Shown: positions 34,680 through 46,380 of the stretch, piece after piece
Position numbering within the stretch: the stretch's first letter is position 1
Layout of the letters: every line of letters starts with the position of its first letter
Source of the DNA: Uloborus plumipes
Taxonomy: Eukaryota; Arthropoda; Arachnida; Araneae; Uloboridae
NCBI GenBank assembly: GCA_038373865.1
Contig: JAXGGA010001015.1
Span: 1-64,000, forward strand
Reading direction: 5' to 3'
DNA length: 64,000 bases
Program-made: the position numbers and the translations under genes
The notes under the pieces: model-generated
What the model was told of the DNA's origin: nothing
Databases searched by the model: none
Seen by the model: the letters and a program-made list of their open reading frames with translations, nothing else

Positions 34680-35100
34680 TACAAACCGCAAGGCATCAGT
34701 AACGCATTAGGATGTTCGGAATATATATATCTATATATATGAAATCTGGCAGACATATATCTTCCATCCATGCAGTCAGGAGCTACATGGACTTGAGGGA
34801 AAAAATGAGTCAAGAAGCGAGGGGAGAGGGCGGCCGGACATATCCACAGTTGATCCGGGAGGTTTACGTTGCGATTTAGAGGCACTGCCAAACAAATGGG
34901 CCGTTTATGCGATGAATCTGTTTTTTCTTTCCTTCTTTTTTTTTTTTTTTTTTGTGGGAAGGGCTGTGGTGGGGCTTTGGGTTCAATCCGGTTCCGGTTG
35001 CCGTCCATCAAGGTTGGGGGATCAGTCAACTGATTCGACCCTCGGATTTCTCGATAAATCCGGGCGTTGGTGTTTGGGATCATGAAATGTCACATTTTGC
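34680..35100. other. Unique GC-richer patch (candidate conserved noncoding DNA)
   Basis: Contains a long run of complex sequence including AACAAATGGGCCGTTTATGC (34893-34912), plus an A/T-rich microsatellite (ATATCTATATATAT, about 34725) and a T-run at 34937-34953. The minus-strand frame 34679-35083 is interrupted by a low-complexity lysine tract and shows no domain. Candidate regulatory DNA of the locus; not a recognisable exon. Confidence 0.3.
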
Positions 35101-35235
35101 ATTGAATTTGAAGTCCATTTAAGCAGTGGGATCGTCTCTCTTGAAAAGTTGTCGTTAGTTTAGTGGAGCAAGGGTCCCGGCTCGGCCTGACGCGTTTTAC
35201 TTCGTTTCCGAAAAAGTTGACGCAATGTTTTTTTT

Positions 35236-35324
35236 TTTTTTTTTTACTTCACAAATTTTACTATTGGATATAAAAAAAAAAAATTTCACAAATTTTACTA
35301 TTGGATTAAAAAAAAAAAAACACC
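35236..35324. repeat. Tandem duplication of ~37 bp
   Basis: Two copies of TTCACAAATTTTACTATTGG, each followed by an A-run, stand head to tail. Confidence 0.8.
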
Positions 35325-36410
35325 ACTTATCTTCAAGCCCCAACCCGAATTCGATGTCCTGAAGATTTTGGTCATAGCTTTACTATCATCTCATGCCAGG
35401 TCATTCAGCCGTATATATCTAGATGCAGTAGCCGTCGCTCATATGAATCATGTTGTTTTTAACCGTTTTGATTGAATAATGCGGCTAATTCAATAAAACT
35501 GAATATTCTTCTGTTTTTAACGATTTGATTCATTAAAGTGGCTAATTCTGTTAACCACTAATTCAATTATCTGGTGTCTACTGTATGTGAAAACAAACCC
35601 TAAAAAAATTCCCAATACAGTCAGGAAATTATTTCCCTAAAATACAAATTAGAATAAAAGTAGTAGTGCTTTTATTCTAATTTTTAAGTTTTTTGGCACT
35701 GACGTTTTAAAAGTAATAAAGATATTAGTCCCTAAATTTCCGTATCAAAAAAGTGAAAATCTCCATTAAAATCAAAGCATTAGTCTCCAAAAATCTTCAT
35801 TGTAGTTACGATATTATTCTGTTAAAATTCTAAAAGAAAAGAGACAACAGTTCTTGAAAAGCCCATTAGAATAAGGACATCGACCCCGAAAGGTCATATT
35901 TGCTTCTTCACCAAAGGTGTAGTATCTGTCAGAAAAGAATTCAAAACGTATGCCAAAACACAAAACTGTTTTCAATGTAGCGAAATGGCCAGCATAAATT
36001 TTATATTTGATAAAAAATAAATAAATAAATAAAGATCAAGCAAGCGAAAATGAAGCTGCAGCTCCCGTGATTGCGGTTAACTGCAGAAGAGTTTAACATT
36101 TCCAGCTACTCACTTAACAGCTTACATGCGAAGTGAGAGACTCTTAAAAAGTCACCTCGCGCCCACTCAAATCCATCAACTATGCATAATGATCCACATT
36201 GAGGCAATAAACAAAAACACAACCTTACCTTATCGTGGATTAAAATAACAACAAAAACTCTAAAAAAAAAACTTATTTCCCCGCTCCGGACCTCAGAAAT
36301 TCTTCAAGCATTAACCCGAATTCGAGTCCCCGAAGATCTCGGTAATCTCTTTACGACCATCTTCCATACGAGGAAACCGTTTTTAATAGCTTCCTTCTTT
36401 TCATTAGTGC
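35325..36410. other. Noncoding intronic stretch
   Basis: No transposon ends or gene recognised. A roughly 45-base motif built around GATTGAATAATGCGGCTAAT recurs imperfectly (about 35465-35550). Confidence 0.3.
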
Positions 36411-36414
36411 ATTA

Positions 36415-36725
36415 TTTATTTGTTAGCCACCAAGCGATTTGATATTTCGCGACTTCTATTTATTTTTTTCAGCAAACTTATTCTGGTATGAAAAAGCCGT
36501 AAATAATGAGCATTAAAGTCAGGAGCTAGCAGCGATGTTTTTTAATATTAAGTTTTTTGAAGGAATAAATGTAATCGTTTGAGATATCTGTGGTAAAAGA
36601 CCTACTGTAAATCACTTTTTACGCTGGCTATCGTGCGCTGTAATTGGGCAACATCGTTACACTAAGGAAAGTGGATGGAATCTGTATGAATCTTCCAAAT
36701 CTATATTTACAATGTTGCAAAGTTT
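36415..36725 (+). repeat. 310-bp direct duplication, copy 1
   Basis: Direct copy of 37043-37351, with only scattered substitutions and small indels. Shared anchors include GATATTTCGCGACTTCTAT and TTATTCTGGTATGAAAAAGC. Both are followed by related sequence, so the repeat unit is about 625 bp. Traces of a third copy surround the element at 40062-41352. Confidence 0.85.
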
Positions 36726-37042
36726 ATCATTTTGTTGTTTTCTAATTTGGTCATTAGTGTAGCAAACGTTAATGCATTCAGAAACTTTCCTAGAATTTAC
36801 TTATGTTGATTGGTCTCACTACAGATCAAATCGTTTTGATTGATATCGGACAGGTATAATTTTTGTTTCTGAACCACTAGCCCACAAGATGAACTTTCAT
36901 AAATTTTCCACATGGAGTTTTAATGAATTTTTTTTAATAAAAAATTGTATAGACGATTTCATAGACACAAACTGTTTTGCGCAAATATCCACAGACCTGT
37001 TTTATTGGCAAAAAATTTATTAAATTTCTTAAAACTATCAGA

Positions 37043-37351
37043 AATTATTTGTTGGCCACCAGCGATTCGATATTTCGCGACTTCTATTATTTTTTTTTTT
37101 TCATCGAACTTATTCTGGTATGAAAAAGCCGTAAATAATGAGCATTAAAGTCAGGAGCTAGGAGCGATGTTTTTTAATGTTAAGTTTTTTGAAGGAATAA
37201 ATGTAATCGTTTGAGATATGTGGTAAAAAACCTAGTGTAAATCACTTTTTACGCTGGCTATCGTGTGCAGTAATTGGGCAACATCGTTACCCTATAGTGG
37301 ATGGAATCTGTATGAATCTTCCGAATCTCTATTTACAATGTTGCAAAGTTG
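37043..37351 (+). repeat. 310-bp direct duplication, copy 2
   Basis: See 36415-36725. The retained similarity suggests a fairly recent local duplication rather than two transposon insertions, since no inverted ends or target duplications are seen. Confidence 0.85.
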
Positions 37352-37609
37352 ACCATTTAGTTGGTCCAAGAATCTTTCTGAAATTTATTTGTAATAATTG
37401 ATTCAATTGCGGATGAAATCTTTCTTATTCTTGACATCCGACATGTATAATTTTAATTTCTGAACCCCGCTCTGCTACTAATCGAGCTTTTGCAAATTTA
37501 CTTAATGGAATTTTAATGTATACTTCAAAGTATACATCAAAGTCAGGAGATAGTAATGATTTTTTTCTTATTTTTAAACGTTGAGGTTTTTTTTAATCTA
37601 TTTAAAATG

Positions 37610-37986
37610 CACTGTTAAAATTTTTCCTGAAATTTTACCGTAAAAGTTACTGGCATCCATGTTGCCAATAACTTTCACCGTAAAATCCAATTTTACTGTA
37701 AAATTTTACGGCATAGAAAAGTAGAGTTAAAAAATGCAAGAAGCTAGGATCGAACTCAAGACGCAGTTATCGCACTTCGCTTCTCTATCCACTGTACCGA
37801 ATAGACTACACATGACGAACAGAAATTGAGTATTAGGTGGTTCGCTCAGTAAGTCACGTGGTTTATCAACTGGCGCTGTAATCGTTTCTTTTTTATGGTA
37901 CAATTTACTGTAAATATTTTCGTTACTGTAAATGCAACATTTTACAGTAATATTTACCGTAAAAGTTTCCTGAATTTTTAACAGTG
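37610..37986. mobile_element. TIR element with CACTGTTAAAA ends and tRNA-like interior
   Basis: 377 bp with inverted ends CACTGTTAAAAWTT followed by TTTACCGTAAAA strings on both sides. The subterminal ACCGTAAAA/TTTACAGTAA motif is repeated about eight times. The middle contains a tRNA-like stretch on the minus strand (37741-37802). No certain target duplication. It may be a composite of a TIR element and a SINE. Confidence 0.65.
37741..37802 (-). other. tRNA-like relic (RNA polymerase III A and B boxes)
   Basis: Read on the minus strand it has an A-box-like TCGGTACAGTGGATAGAG and, about 30 bases on, a B-box-like GAGTTCGATCCT, spaced as in a tRNA gene. Stems are not preserved well enough to call a functional tRNA, so it is a tRNA-derived repeat or pseudogene. 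Confidence 0.55.
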
Positions 37987-38402
37987 TGCTTTTTAAAGTT
38001 AAGGAGGGGAAGCGGGCATCATTATTATTATAAATGAAGAAACAATATAACATGAGAAAAGGCACGTTTTGTGCGTCATCTAATTTCAGGTAATCATAAA
38101 TTTTAATTCAAATACAGATCAAAGGCCATATAACGTCCTTTTGAAGATGCTTCACTCCTTTCTCCTCTAGACATCTTTCTCGGGGGAGAAAACTTTCGGT
38201 CTGACTATTTTAGGAACCGCTTCCCCACAAAGGGTGACGATATGCAAAGCTCACCACAAGGGAATGAGGGATCTTATCAAGGGACGAAGGGAGCTCACTA
38301 GTGAGCATTAGGTTATCATCAAATCATCTCATTCATTTGCTCTACCGTTTAAAGCCTTTTGATGCCGAAAAACATCATTGGTTGTTTTCAAACCTGGTTA
38401 TT

Positions 38403-39718
38403 GGGTGATTCTCCAAAATCCGAACAATATGAAGTCCCCGTAGGACAGCACAAAAAGTATTTGACCTAGAAAGTTTTTTTATTTTTTTAATTGTTAGAAA
38501 TACTTATTCTGATGTTATTCAATTCATATTAAAACAATTTTTCATTTATTTTTTTCTACAAAAATTTTTGAATAGCCAAAAAGTCACCTTTTTTGCGTGT
38601 CCCATCCTGTTTCTAAAATGTAAATAAATTATTTTAAAATTTTACGTGAACATTGCACAAATTCCACTTGCAGTATTGAATTATGTATAGTTATGAGTGT
38701 AATATAGTGTTGTTTTAGCTTATTTAAATGATTATATGATCAGGTACAGCATTTAGAAGTTTGTCCCCAGATTGCATGTCCCTCTCCTGGCCTACAAATT
38801 GGTTCAATTATTAAAGGCAAAAAGAAAGAATTTTGAATCTGCAGTACTATAACACTGTTTATTCTCATCACTTCTTTGGTCTCATAGAGTATTTTGTAGA
38901 TAGAATGTGTCTGCTGTTCGTATTATTATTCCTTAGTTCAAAATGAGGTATGTAACATTTTCGATGTCCCTCTCCTGGCCAACATTTCTGTTCAGAATAA
39001 AATAAAAATAATAATTCTGCCTGCAGTGTGTAATTGAGTTAAGAGGATAAGAGAGAAAAATACCATTATTTACCTTCTATATAATTCCGGGTAGAAATAT
39101 CAACCTTTTTTTGATTAAAATGTCTCTCTCCTGGCGCAAAAAAAAATGTCCCTCTCCTGGCGCAAAAAAAAAGTCCCTCTAGCATTACTTTTAAAGCACT
39201 GGTAAAGCATCCGGTAGAATAGATGGATTTATTTACTAAACATCAGTTTAAAATATTAAAAAGGAGTCTCATTTATTAAAAAAGTATTCATTTAGAAAAA
39301 TTTGAACTTTATTTTATGATTGTAAATCTCTTTCTTCATATAAATATTAAATTTGTCGGATGCTGCATCTCTTAAAACAGTGTTCGTTTAAGGAGGTTGT
39401 AAATTAGTTTTGTTTGTCAACAATAAACATAGTTTTTCATTCATGTTGGAAGTTATTTCTTTGTTATTGTTGTAAAATTTCTGATAATCCTTGATAAAAT
39501 TCATTTGTTTGCTCGCTTAGTGCTTCTTGTCACTCTTACGGTTTGAAAAAATTGACCCCCCTTTTTTGGGGTGTAGCATAGTTAAAGTGAATTCCCTCTA
39601 TTTTTCTCTTAATAAGCTACTAACAAAGAGTAAGTATGATTTTTTTTAGATTTTTTTAAGCATTTTTATTTTTATAGAGTTTGTGAGTCGAAAATGCCAG
39701 GTTTTTGGAGAATCACCC
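38403..39718. mobile_element. 1.3-kb TIR element with CCCTCTCCTGGC motifs
   Basis: Ends GGGTGATTCTCCAAAA and TTTTTGGAGAATCACCC are perfect inverted repeats. Inside, TGTCCCTCTCCTGGC occurs at 38777-38791, 38965-38979, 39121-39135 (one mismatch) and 39147-39161, with a fifth partial copy at about 39171. No clear target duplication, and no protein. The repeated motif could be a transposase-binding array or the remains of a coding repeat. Confidence 0.65.
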
Positions 39719-40061
39719 TATTATGCTTCATCGTATAGGATGTTGTGTCGAGTTTCAAACGGAGAGTTTATTTGGGGCATGGCTATGTCCAGGCGCACTT
39801 TTATTAACGTAAACGAACATGACAATCATAATCTTGTAATTGAAAACTAGGCGGCTATGCCAAATTGATTCCGTCTGTTGGTATAGTTGTAAAATCGAAT
39901 ATTTTCTTGCTTGCATCGATATTTTACTAATTATACAGTAATGTTGAACTTTTTTTAAAACGTTTCCCAAAAATCTCAAATACATCTGTAGAAACCATGA
40001 TTGTTAAAGTTCATCTTTTTGAATAAACAATTTGATATGAAAAAGCAATAAATAATGAGTA

Positions 40062-41352
40062 CCGTAAAATGGGGTGTATAGGAACAACGGGGTCAATCGG
40101 AACAAAACTTCCCAACCGTACAAAGAAATTCTTCATAAATATACTATTGGGTATTTTTCGCCATGAATTTTTTTTTTAGAAAGGTAAGATCATAGGAAGT
40201 AGGAAAAAAATACTTTTGTCAATCTGGCAACGCTACTGGCTTCTAAAGAGGGCTGCACGTTGAATGCTGGAAAACATCACATTTTCATAGACTGCAAAAC
40301 TTCATATGTAAGAACAAACCTTCTTATACTTAAAAACTATGAGCGGTATGTTTCAATTATACATGTATCTGAACAACAGAATACCACATTAGAATTTACA
40401 TTTTTTATAAATTGTGTCATAAAAGTGAAGAATTCGGAAAAATGCCATAGGAAAAAAATTTGCGGGGTGAATCGGAACACTTAGTTCTGTTGTTCCAATT
40501 CAAACTTATTTGAAGGAAATTGTTTGAAAAATCAAGATTCTAACCCCAATTCTTCTAATCAAGACAGGGACAAGGATTTATTACTGTTTATCCCTTCTCG
40601 TGAGCAACTAGATCTTAGAATGACAAAGGTTACAGATTTCAAAAGATTTTTTCTCCAGGAGACTTTTTTTTACTTAAAATAAAACGGAGAAAGTCACATA
40701 GACTTTATGTAGTAAACGTCCAGCACACAGACAGTGATGAATAAGCGAAAAAATCTTTCAGGACAATCCCTGAAACCCAGAAATTTCAAAAACTAAAGAA
40801 AAGGCAGAGTTCATCCCAGGAGATGTTATGAAAAAACTTAAGCCAAGTCACAATTGCTAGTTTTAAGGACAAGTACATATTTGTGGACGACATGAGTGAC
40901 TTCCATTCATGTTAAATCTTTGCATTTCAATTCAAAAGCTTTTCTTGAAATTACTTTTCATTTTTCATAAGTTCAAAATTATTTTGAATTTTCACAAATT
41001 ATAAACGTTTACTGGTACTGAAATTATACATTTATTTGACAGTAATTATCTGTTCTTATTCTCCCCCATCAATATTACTCATGTTTGTGAGACCTATTAC
41101 AGATTAAATTGAAAAAAATAAAAATTTTAACAAGTGTTCCGATTGACCCCTATCAGCGGGGTGATTCGGAACACCCATAATTTGCTATATATTTTAATAA
41201 TAATTGCTCAAAATCTTTTGTCTTTGCTTGGAATATCAAAAGTAAAGCAAGACCGAAGTTTTTACCCAAAAAATCAAATTAAAAAAAAATCTTTTAACTG
41301 ATTTTTTTTACAAGCAAAGCTGAAAAGTGTTCCGATTAACCCCATTTTACGG
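40062..41352. mobile_element. 1.29-kb TIR element with CCGTAAAATGGGGT ends
   Basis: Inverted ends CCGTAAAATGGGGT, flanked by TA (40060-40061, 41353-41354), as in Tc1/mariner-type elements. Subterminal and internal copies of a GGGGTSAATCGGAACA motif occur in both orientations (about 40089, 40465, 41134, 41157 and 41332). The surrounding sequence continues the third copy of the 36.4/37.0-kb duplication across the insertion. No transposase seen. Confidence 0.75.
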
Positions 41353-41359
41353 TATCAGT

Positions 41360-42228
41360 CAGGAATAAGTAATGATTTTTTTAACGTTAGAGGGGGAGGA
41401 GGAGACATTATCATAATTGAAGAAACAAAATAACGAAAATAAATATATTTCGAATTGGTCTTCAGAATTCGATCTGCAGATACAGCATTAATTTTATTTA
41501 TCACCCTTTAAAATGTTAATATTTCTTCGCGATTTCTTTTTATCGGTCAATTTGTCAATTATTGCGAATTTTGACAACGTTATAGATAAGAATTTTGGAG
41601 AGAGAGAGAGAGAGAGAAAAAGTTGCATCTGAAAACTGCTTTTAATTTTTATTTGACAAGTAAAAATTCAAAATCAAAAGGAAACATTTTGATACTTTTC
41701 GCACTTTTCGCATCGGCAACTAAAAATGTGTCGCAACTGCATACCTCCATTTTATTCGTCCAAAAATATAAAGCACAAATATTTTTCTTAAAAAGAATTT
41801 TCAGTTTAAAGTGTTAGAACATATCAACAGCATTACATTTAAAAAATTTTCGGGAAATATTGTAAGAAATATTTCTGACTTTAAGGATTCAGGATTTTCA
41901 AGAGTGATAAAATTATTTGTAAACCTATGTGAAAGAAACGCATGCGTGAATTTATTTGCTTAACGTTCTTCACCTACGTAAATACTCTGTTTAATGGACT
42001 GTTCGAAATGCTTGAAAGAAATTCATCCCGGTGAAGTATTGGTACAAAGAAATATATACAATAAACTCTAATATTTTTTGCATGTATTTTTCTCTGCTTT
42101 ATGCCGCTTTGAAGCAAGGTTGAAGTTTAAGAGGGCTTTTTGAACAAAAATGGTGTAAGATACAAACAAGTTTTGAACGCTTCTAAGTTAAAACTGGAAG
42201 AATTGGAAACTGTAAAGAGGATTTAAAA
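41360..42228. other. AT-rich intronic stretch with an (AG)n run
   Basis: Contains an AG microsatellite at 41599-41617. No gene or transposon ends recognised. Confidence 0.35.
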
Positions 42229-42230
42229 AA

Positions 42231-42617
42231 ATATATCGGGGGTTACAAGTGAAACACACTAAGTCAAAAAACATGATTTTGAGAAAACGCTGATCAAAAA
42301 ATTTTTATTTTAACTTCTCATTTCAAACCTAGTTCAAACCCTAACACACTAAGTCATGGACTTAGTGTGCTTTACTTTTACTATGAAATATTTTTCAACA
42401 TTAGAAAGCAACTAAGTCCCTTAGTGTGTTTTACCTGTAAGAACTATTTGGCTTGAGTACTTAATGTGATTACAAATTTGTTTAAAAAACTGAATTAAAT
42501 AAAGATATGACTTAGTGGGTTTCACCAGTAGAAACAGCTCATTTTTGTGTGTAAGATAACCTAAAAATCTGAAAATTAATAATTTTGACATAGTGTGTTT
42601 CACTTGTAACCCCACGA
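42231..42617. mobile_element. TIR element with repeated ACTTAGTGTGTTTCAC motif
   Basis: Ends ATATATCGGGGGTTACAAGT and (complement) ATATATCGTGGGGTTACAAG are inverted repeats, continuing into GTGAAACACACTAAGTC. The motif recurs five or six times inside, in both orientations (about 42251, 42342, 42360, 42418, 42509 and 42587). Noncoding; class unknown. Confidence 0.65.
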
Positions 42618-43171
42618 TATATTAAAAGAAAACAAAAACCACGAACGTGTCATTTAGGGATTTTGTAGGTAAGAAAATACAGGGAGCTCTTAAAAAGAGA
42701 AGGAGGATTAAAGGAAATAAGAAAAGCTTATATTGTGCCTAAAATTTAGCGAACTTTTAACAGTTTTTAATTGAGCACTTTTCTTAAAATTCATAGTAAA
42801 AATAAATACAAGTTCCAGGGAAACAGTGGCATATCTTACCCATAGGATGTACATGACATAAAACATAAGATTTTGCATTTTCCAGTTAAACTTTCAAAAC
42901 AGAGCGACCGTTTTAACTCTAGCTCACCAATGACGAACCACGAGCGTTCTAACAGATTATCGTTAGCCAATCGTATGTGGAAATATTCTATGGATACCCA
43001 TCTCAATAGCCACGGACGGTATCAAACATAATGAAATGAACAGCTCGAGTTAATCGGTATCTCTATTCGAACATGACCATTGTTCGAGAAAGAAAAATGC
43101 TGAATTTAAATGAAGCAAATATTTCATTAAGATTCCTTCTTTTCTTAAAAAATGCATGATTTTCAATATTA

Positions 43172-43315
43172 GGGCCCTGCTCCACATTGACGTAAAGCAG
43201 AAAAATAAAGCAGAAACGTAAAATGGATTACATAGCGCTCCTATGGAAAGTACCCGGATTTTCGGTTTCTGCCTTTGGTTTCGATCGCGTTTTACGCTGA
43301 TGTGGAGCAGGGCCC
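43172..43315 (-). mobile_element. PIF/Harbinger-type MITE, family A copy 2
   Basis: 144 bp, ends GGGCCCTGCTCCACAT, TTA on both sides (43169-43171, 43316-43318). Opposite orientation to 2771-2927, with the same interior landmarks (GTACCCGGATTTTCGGTTTC). Confidence 0.88.
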
Positions 43316-43319
43316 TTAC

Positions 43320-44780
43320 TGAAAACATAAAATTAAGTTTATGCATTGTTCTCTGCTTTTAAAACTTTCGTGAAGCACAATGAGAAGAATAAAAAGTCAT
43401 AGACTGTTTGGAATATTAAAATAATAATAATGAAAAAATAGTAATAACAATAATAATGCGAAGAAAAAACGAATATGTAAAACGTAAACAAACAAAAACG
43501 AACTAAAATAAATACATATATATTTTTAAACATTCTTCACTATGGTTGTGGTAGCGGCATGTGAGCAAATGTCGCAATTTTGAGGAGCTCCCTGGAACAT
43601 AAGTTCCTCGAAGGTGATTAATTTTTTTTTATGATAAATGCTTTACATAGTCCAGTCATGGACAAAGCTAGCCCCCAAAAATGCTTTGCAACTAGCCCCA
43701 ACCAGAATATCACCATTGGATAGCAAGGCTTAATTTGCATGGGAGCTCACTGGAGCTGAGCTCCTTCACTTCTTTTGGAACGAAATCATTTTAGATGAAA
43801 TTCAGACGTTTTGCGTAGGTAAATAAGTTGTTGAGACTATAGGCCATCCACACTTCCTTTGTTAGAAATTTAAGCTCTTCTAAACAGTGGAAAATTTATT
43901 TCGTCATTTCAGTTGCATAAAGGAAACATCTACACGATTTTGGAAAATTAATCATTATTACAGTTTTTTTTTCCTGTTATCAAATTCTATCAAATTACTC
44001 AACATTACAAGAAATACCGCAAACATTAAAAGAACACTCATACCATTTTGAACCACATCAGATTTAGAAGGAAATAAAAAAGAAGAGTAAAAGTAGAAAA
44101 GAGAATGAAAAAAAAAAAGAAGTTTCCAGTTCAGACGATTTGTTGCTCTGACGAGTGGTAACATTTTGCATTTATGTTTATAAATATTTGCTTCTTTTTC
44201 TTGCCGGCTTCATCTAGTACTTTACATAAACGTCTTTTCCATTAAGTCGTGAGCAGGGCTGGAGGAAAAGCAAAAATGTCGAGAGGGAACCTACGAGGAA
44301 AAACTAAATCGTCGCATTTCGGCTCGAAAAAATACTTCGAACTTAGTTTTAAGTGGAGTTTTTAAAGGTAAAACTGAAACTCAAAAAGTAAACTCTCTGT
44401 CATTAAATGTAAAATCCCCAGCGTACATCGGATACGGTGACATGCTGACGTTTTTTATCCATTTTTTTTCTTTTTCTCTTTCATTTTCATTTCTAGATAA
44501 TATGCTAAAATGCTTTCAGGTATTTAAAAAGAAAATTTTCCGGTTCCACTTTCCATTTGGCAACTGAGTCCTCCTCTAATGTTCCTTAAGCAGTTGTATC
44601 GATGGTTTTGATATCTAGACCTCATTCCATATCGCAGGGCTGGGCTTAAAAGAGCTTTTTTCAAGTATTTCTTTGGTATGATTTGAGGTCATTGCACACA
44701 AAATCAGTGGAAATATAATTTGGGGAAAAAAAAGGGGGGATTTGAATTCTGACATCTGGAATTCAAATTATGTTGTTCGC
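43320..44780. other. Mostly AT-rich intronic DNA
   Basis: A short stretch at about 43575-43760 holds inverted GAGCTCC strings that may be ends of an old repeat. Nothing else is supported. Confidence 0.3.
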
Positions 44781-44799
44781 AAAAACGAATTGCGATAGG

Positions 44800-44925
44800 T
44801 GTGTGTGTGTGTGCTCCTTCACCACCATGTACTGCACGTTCCCCCAGCAGGGGCCGGGGAGCAGGTCTGGGTACGTGGAGCATCGGGACACGAGACGTTG
44901 GCAGACTGCCAATCTGAAAGAAGGA
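44800..44925 (-). other. GC-rich patch, possible small exon
   Basis: About 110 bp of GC-rich sequence beside a GT microsatellite (44800-44815). On the minus strand it is preceded by CAGTCCTTCTTTCAG, a good-looking splice acceptor at about 44914-44930, and stays open in more than one frame. None of the translations resembles seven-up or another family I know. It could be an alternative 5' exon or a regulatory patch. Confidence 0.2.
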
Positions 44926-45112
44926 CTGAATGACACTTGAGGTCCGAAAAGAAAACATTTTTCAATTTGTCATTGCCAAAAAAAAAGTTAACATTATATG
45001 CATAATGTTTGACACAGTACAATTAAATCTTAAAATAATAAAGTTGGAATCCTTTTAAAATACTTTCCAAGTAGAAAATTTCTTCATGAAACAGAAAATA
45101 TTATATCAGTCC

Positions 45113-45609
45113 AATGGGGGAGTTTCCGAAATTTCAAAAGTATTTTTTTCTGAAAGAGCATGCTTCAAAACATAGGAATTGACCATTTTTTTTATTTTTT
45201 GACACAGTTATATGTTTTTTATTAATTATTTTAACCGGTGCGCAGATGCTATTCCGAAAAAAAAAAAAAAAAACACATCTGCGCATGACGTCAGTGGTGC
45301 ACGTAAGCGCGAAATCTAATTGGTTGTAGTGAGATGACGAAGATCGTGACGTCACCGATTCCTGCGATTGGACAACTCAAACTCAAGTCAAGCAAAATGG
45401 TGTTATTATTGGAAAGAGAGCTGTTAGGTGCACCACTGACGTCACAAAAACCACGCCCCGTTTTCAAGGTAGGGTATTTAAAAAAATTAATAAAAAATAA
45501 ACTGTTGGGAAAATTAAAGTATTTTCCGGGCCCATGTTATTTTTTTATATCATTGTATCAATTTCAGTAACAAAAAGTAGTACTTTTGACTGAAGGAAAC
45601 TCCCCCATT
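45113..45609 (+). mobile_element. TIR element with AATGGGGGAGTTTCC ends, copy A
   Basis: 497 bp with ends AATGGGGGAGTTTCC and GGAAACTCCCCCATT. It carries three perfect TGACGTCA octamers (45286, 45347 and 45437) and internal inverted strings around GTGGTGCAC. The closely similar copy B sits in opposite orientation at 46381-46866, so the two make a large inverted pair. The target duplication is not evident. Confidence 0.8.
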
Positions 45610-45640
45610 ATAGGAATTGCTTCCAGGAATACTTCTTGTC

Positions 45641-45894
45641 ATATCGTCCGGGACCATGCTAAAATTCCGAATGTGAAAATTGGCACTTTTCAAGAGGCAT
45701 AACACTGAATATATATGTTTTTTTTTCACCTGACGTATTTGGCTATTTTTAAATTTTTATAGATATCTTTAAGTGTAAAACTGGTTCGAAGGTATCATTT
45801 TAATTTAAATTATTTGTAAAATTCGGACTTTAAAAACTAACTTGAAAAACGCGATTTTTCACATTCGTTATTTTAGCATGGTGCCGACGATATT
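45641..45894. mobile_element. TA-flanked TIR element, TCGTCGGCACCATGC ends, copy 1
   Basis: Ends TCGTCCGGGACCATGCTAAA and (complement) TCGTCGGCACCATGCTAAAA, flanked by TA. Same family and orientation as 47231-47432. It lies between copies A and B of the previous element. Noncoding. Confidence 0.75.
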
Positions 45895-46380
45895 ACTGTT
45901 CATAGTATTTACATTTGAGTGCATACAAAACCATTCGTTATTTAAAAACACGAACTGGAAATTTCTAAACGAAACATTTTTCCCAATTAACTTTTTCATT
46001 TATAACAAAAGCTTTTTTTTTTCTTTTTTGTAAATTTTATGTTTGTAGAAAAATTAATTTCATCGTTGTTATTTTTTATATATTTAAAAATTATTTTCTG
46101 AGCAGGAACTTAAACCAAGAAACTATTTACCTCGAAAATACTTTGCATAATTAGCTGAATTATTTTTTATGGGATGTATTGCCAGGAATTGCGTTGCGAT
46201 CATTTGAAACCTTCATACAACGAAAGCGGTCTCCACAGTAGATAATACTTTTTTGCACTGAAAAATGAGCTCTTAAATCTATAAAATAGATTTTACCAAT
46301 TCAGGCTTCGTGGGTTCAAATAATTATGATTTTAAAATAATATATATTCTTCACATGATATCCCTTATTTTTGTACATAA

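Noticed and set aside
34679..35083. 134-codon minus-strand open frame
   Set aside because: Crosses a poly-lysine tract from a T-run and a microsatellite; no recognisable family.
37741..37802. Functional tRNA gene
   Set aside because: Only the A- and B-box-like strings are preserved; the stems do not support an intact cloverleaf.
44800..44925. Seven-up N-terminal exon
   Set aside because: None of the open frames resembles known seven-up N-terminal or DNA-binding-domain sequence.
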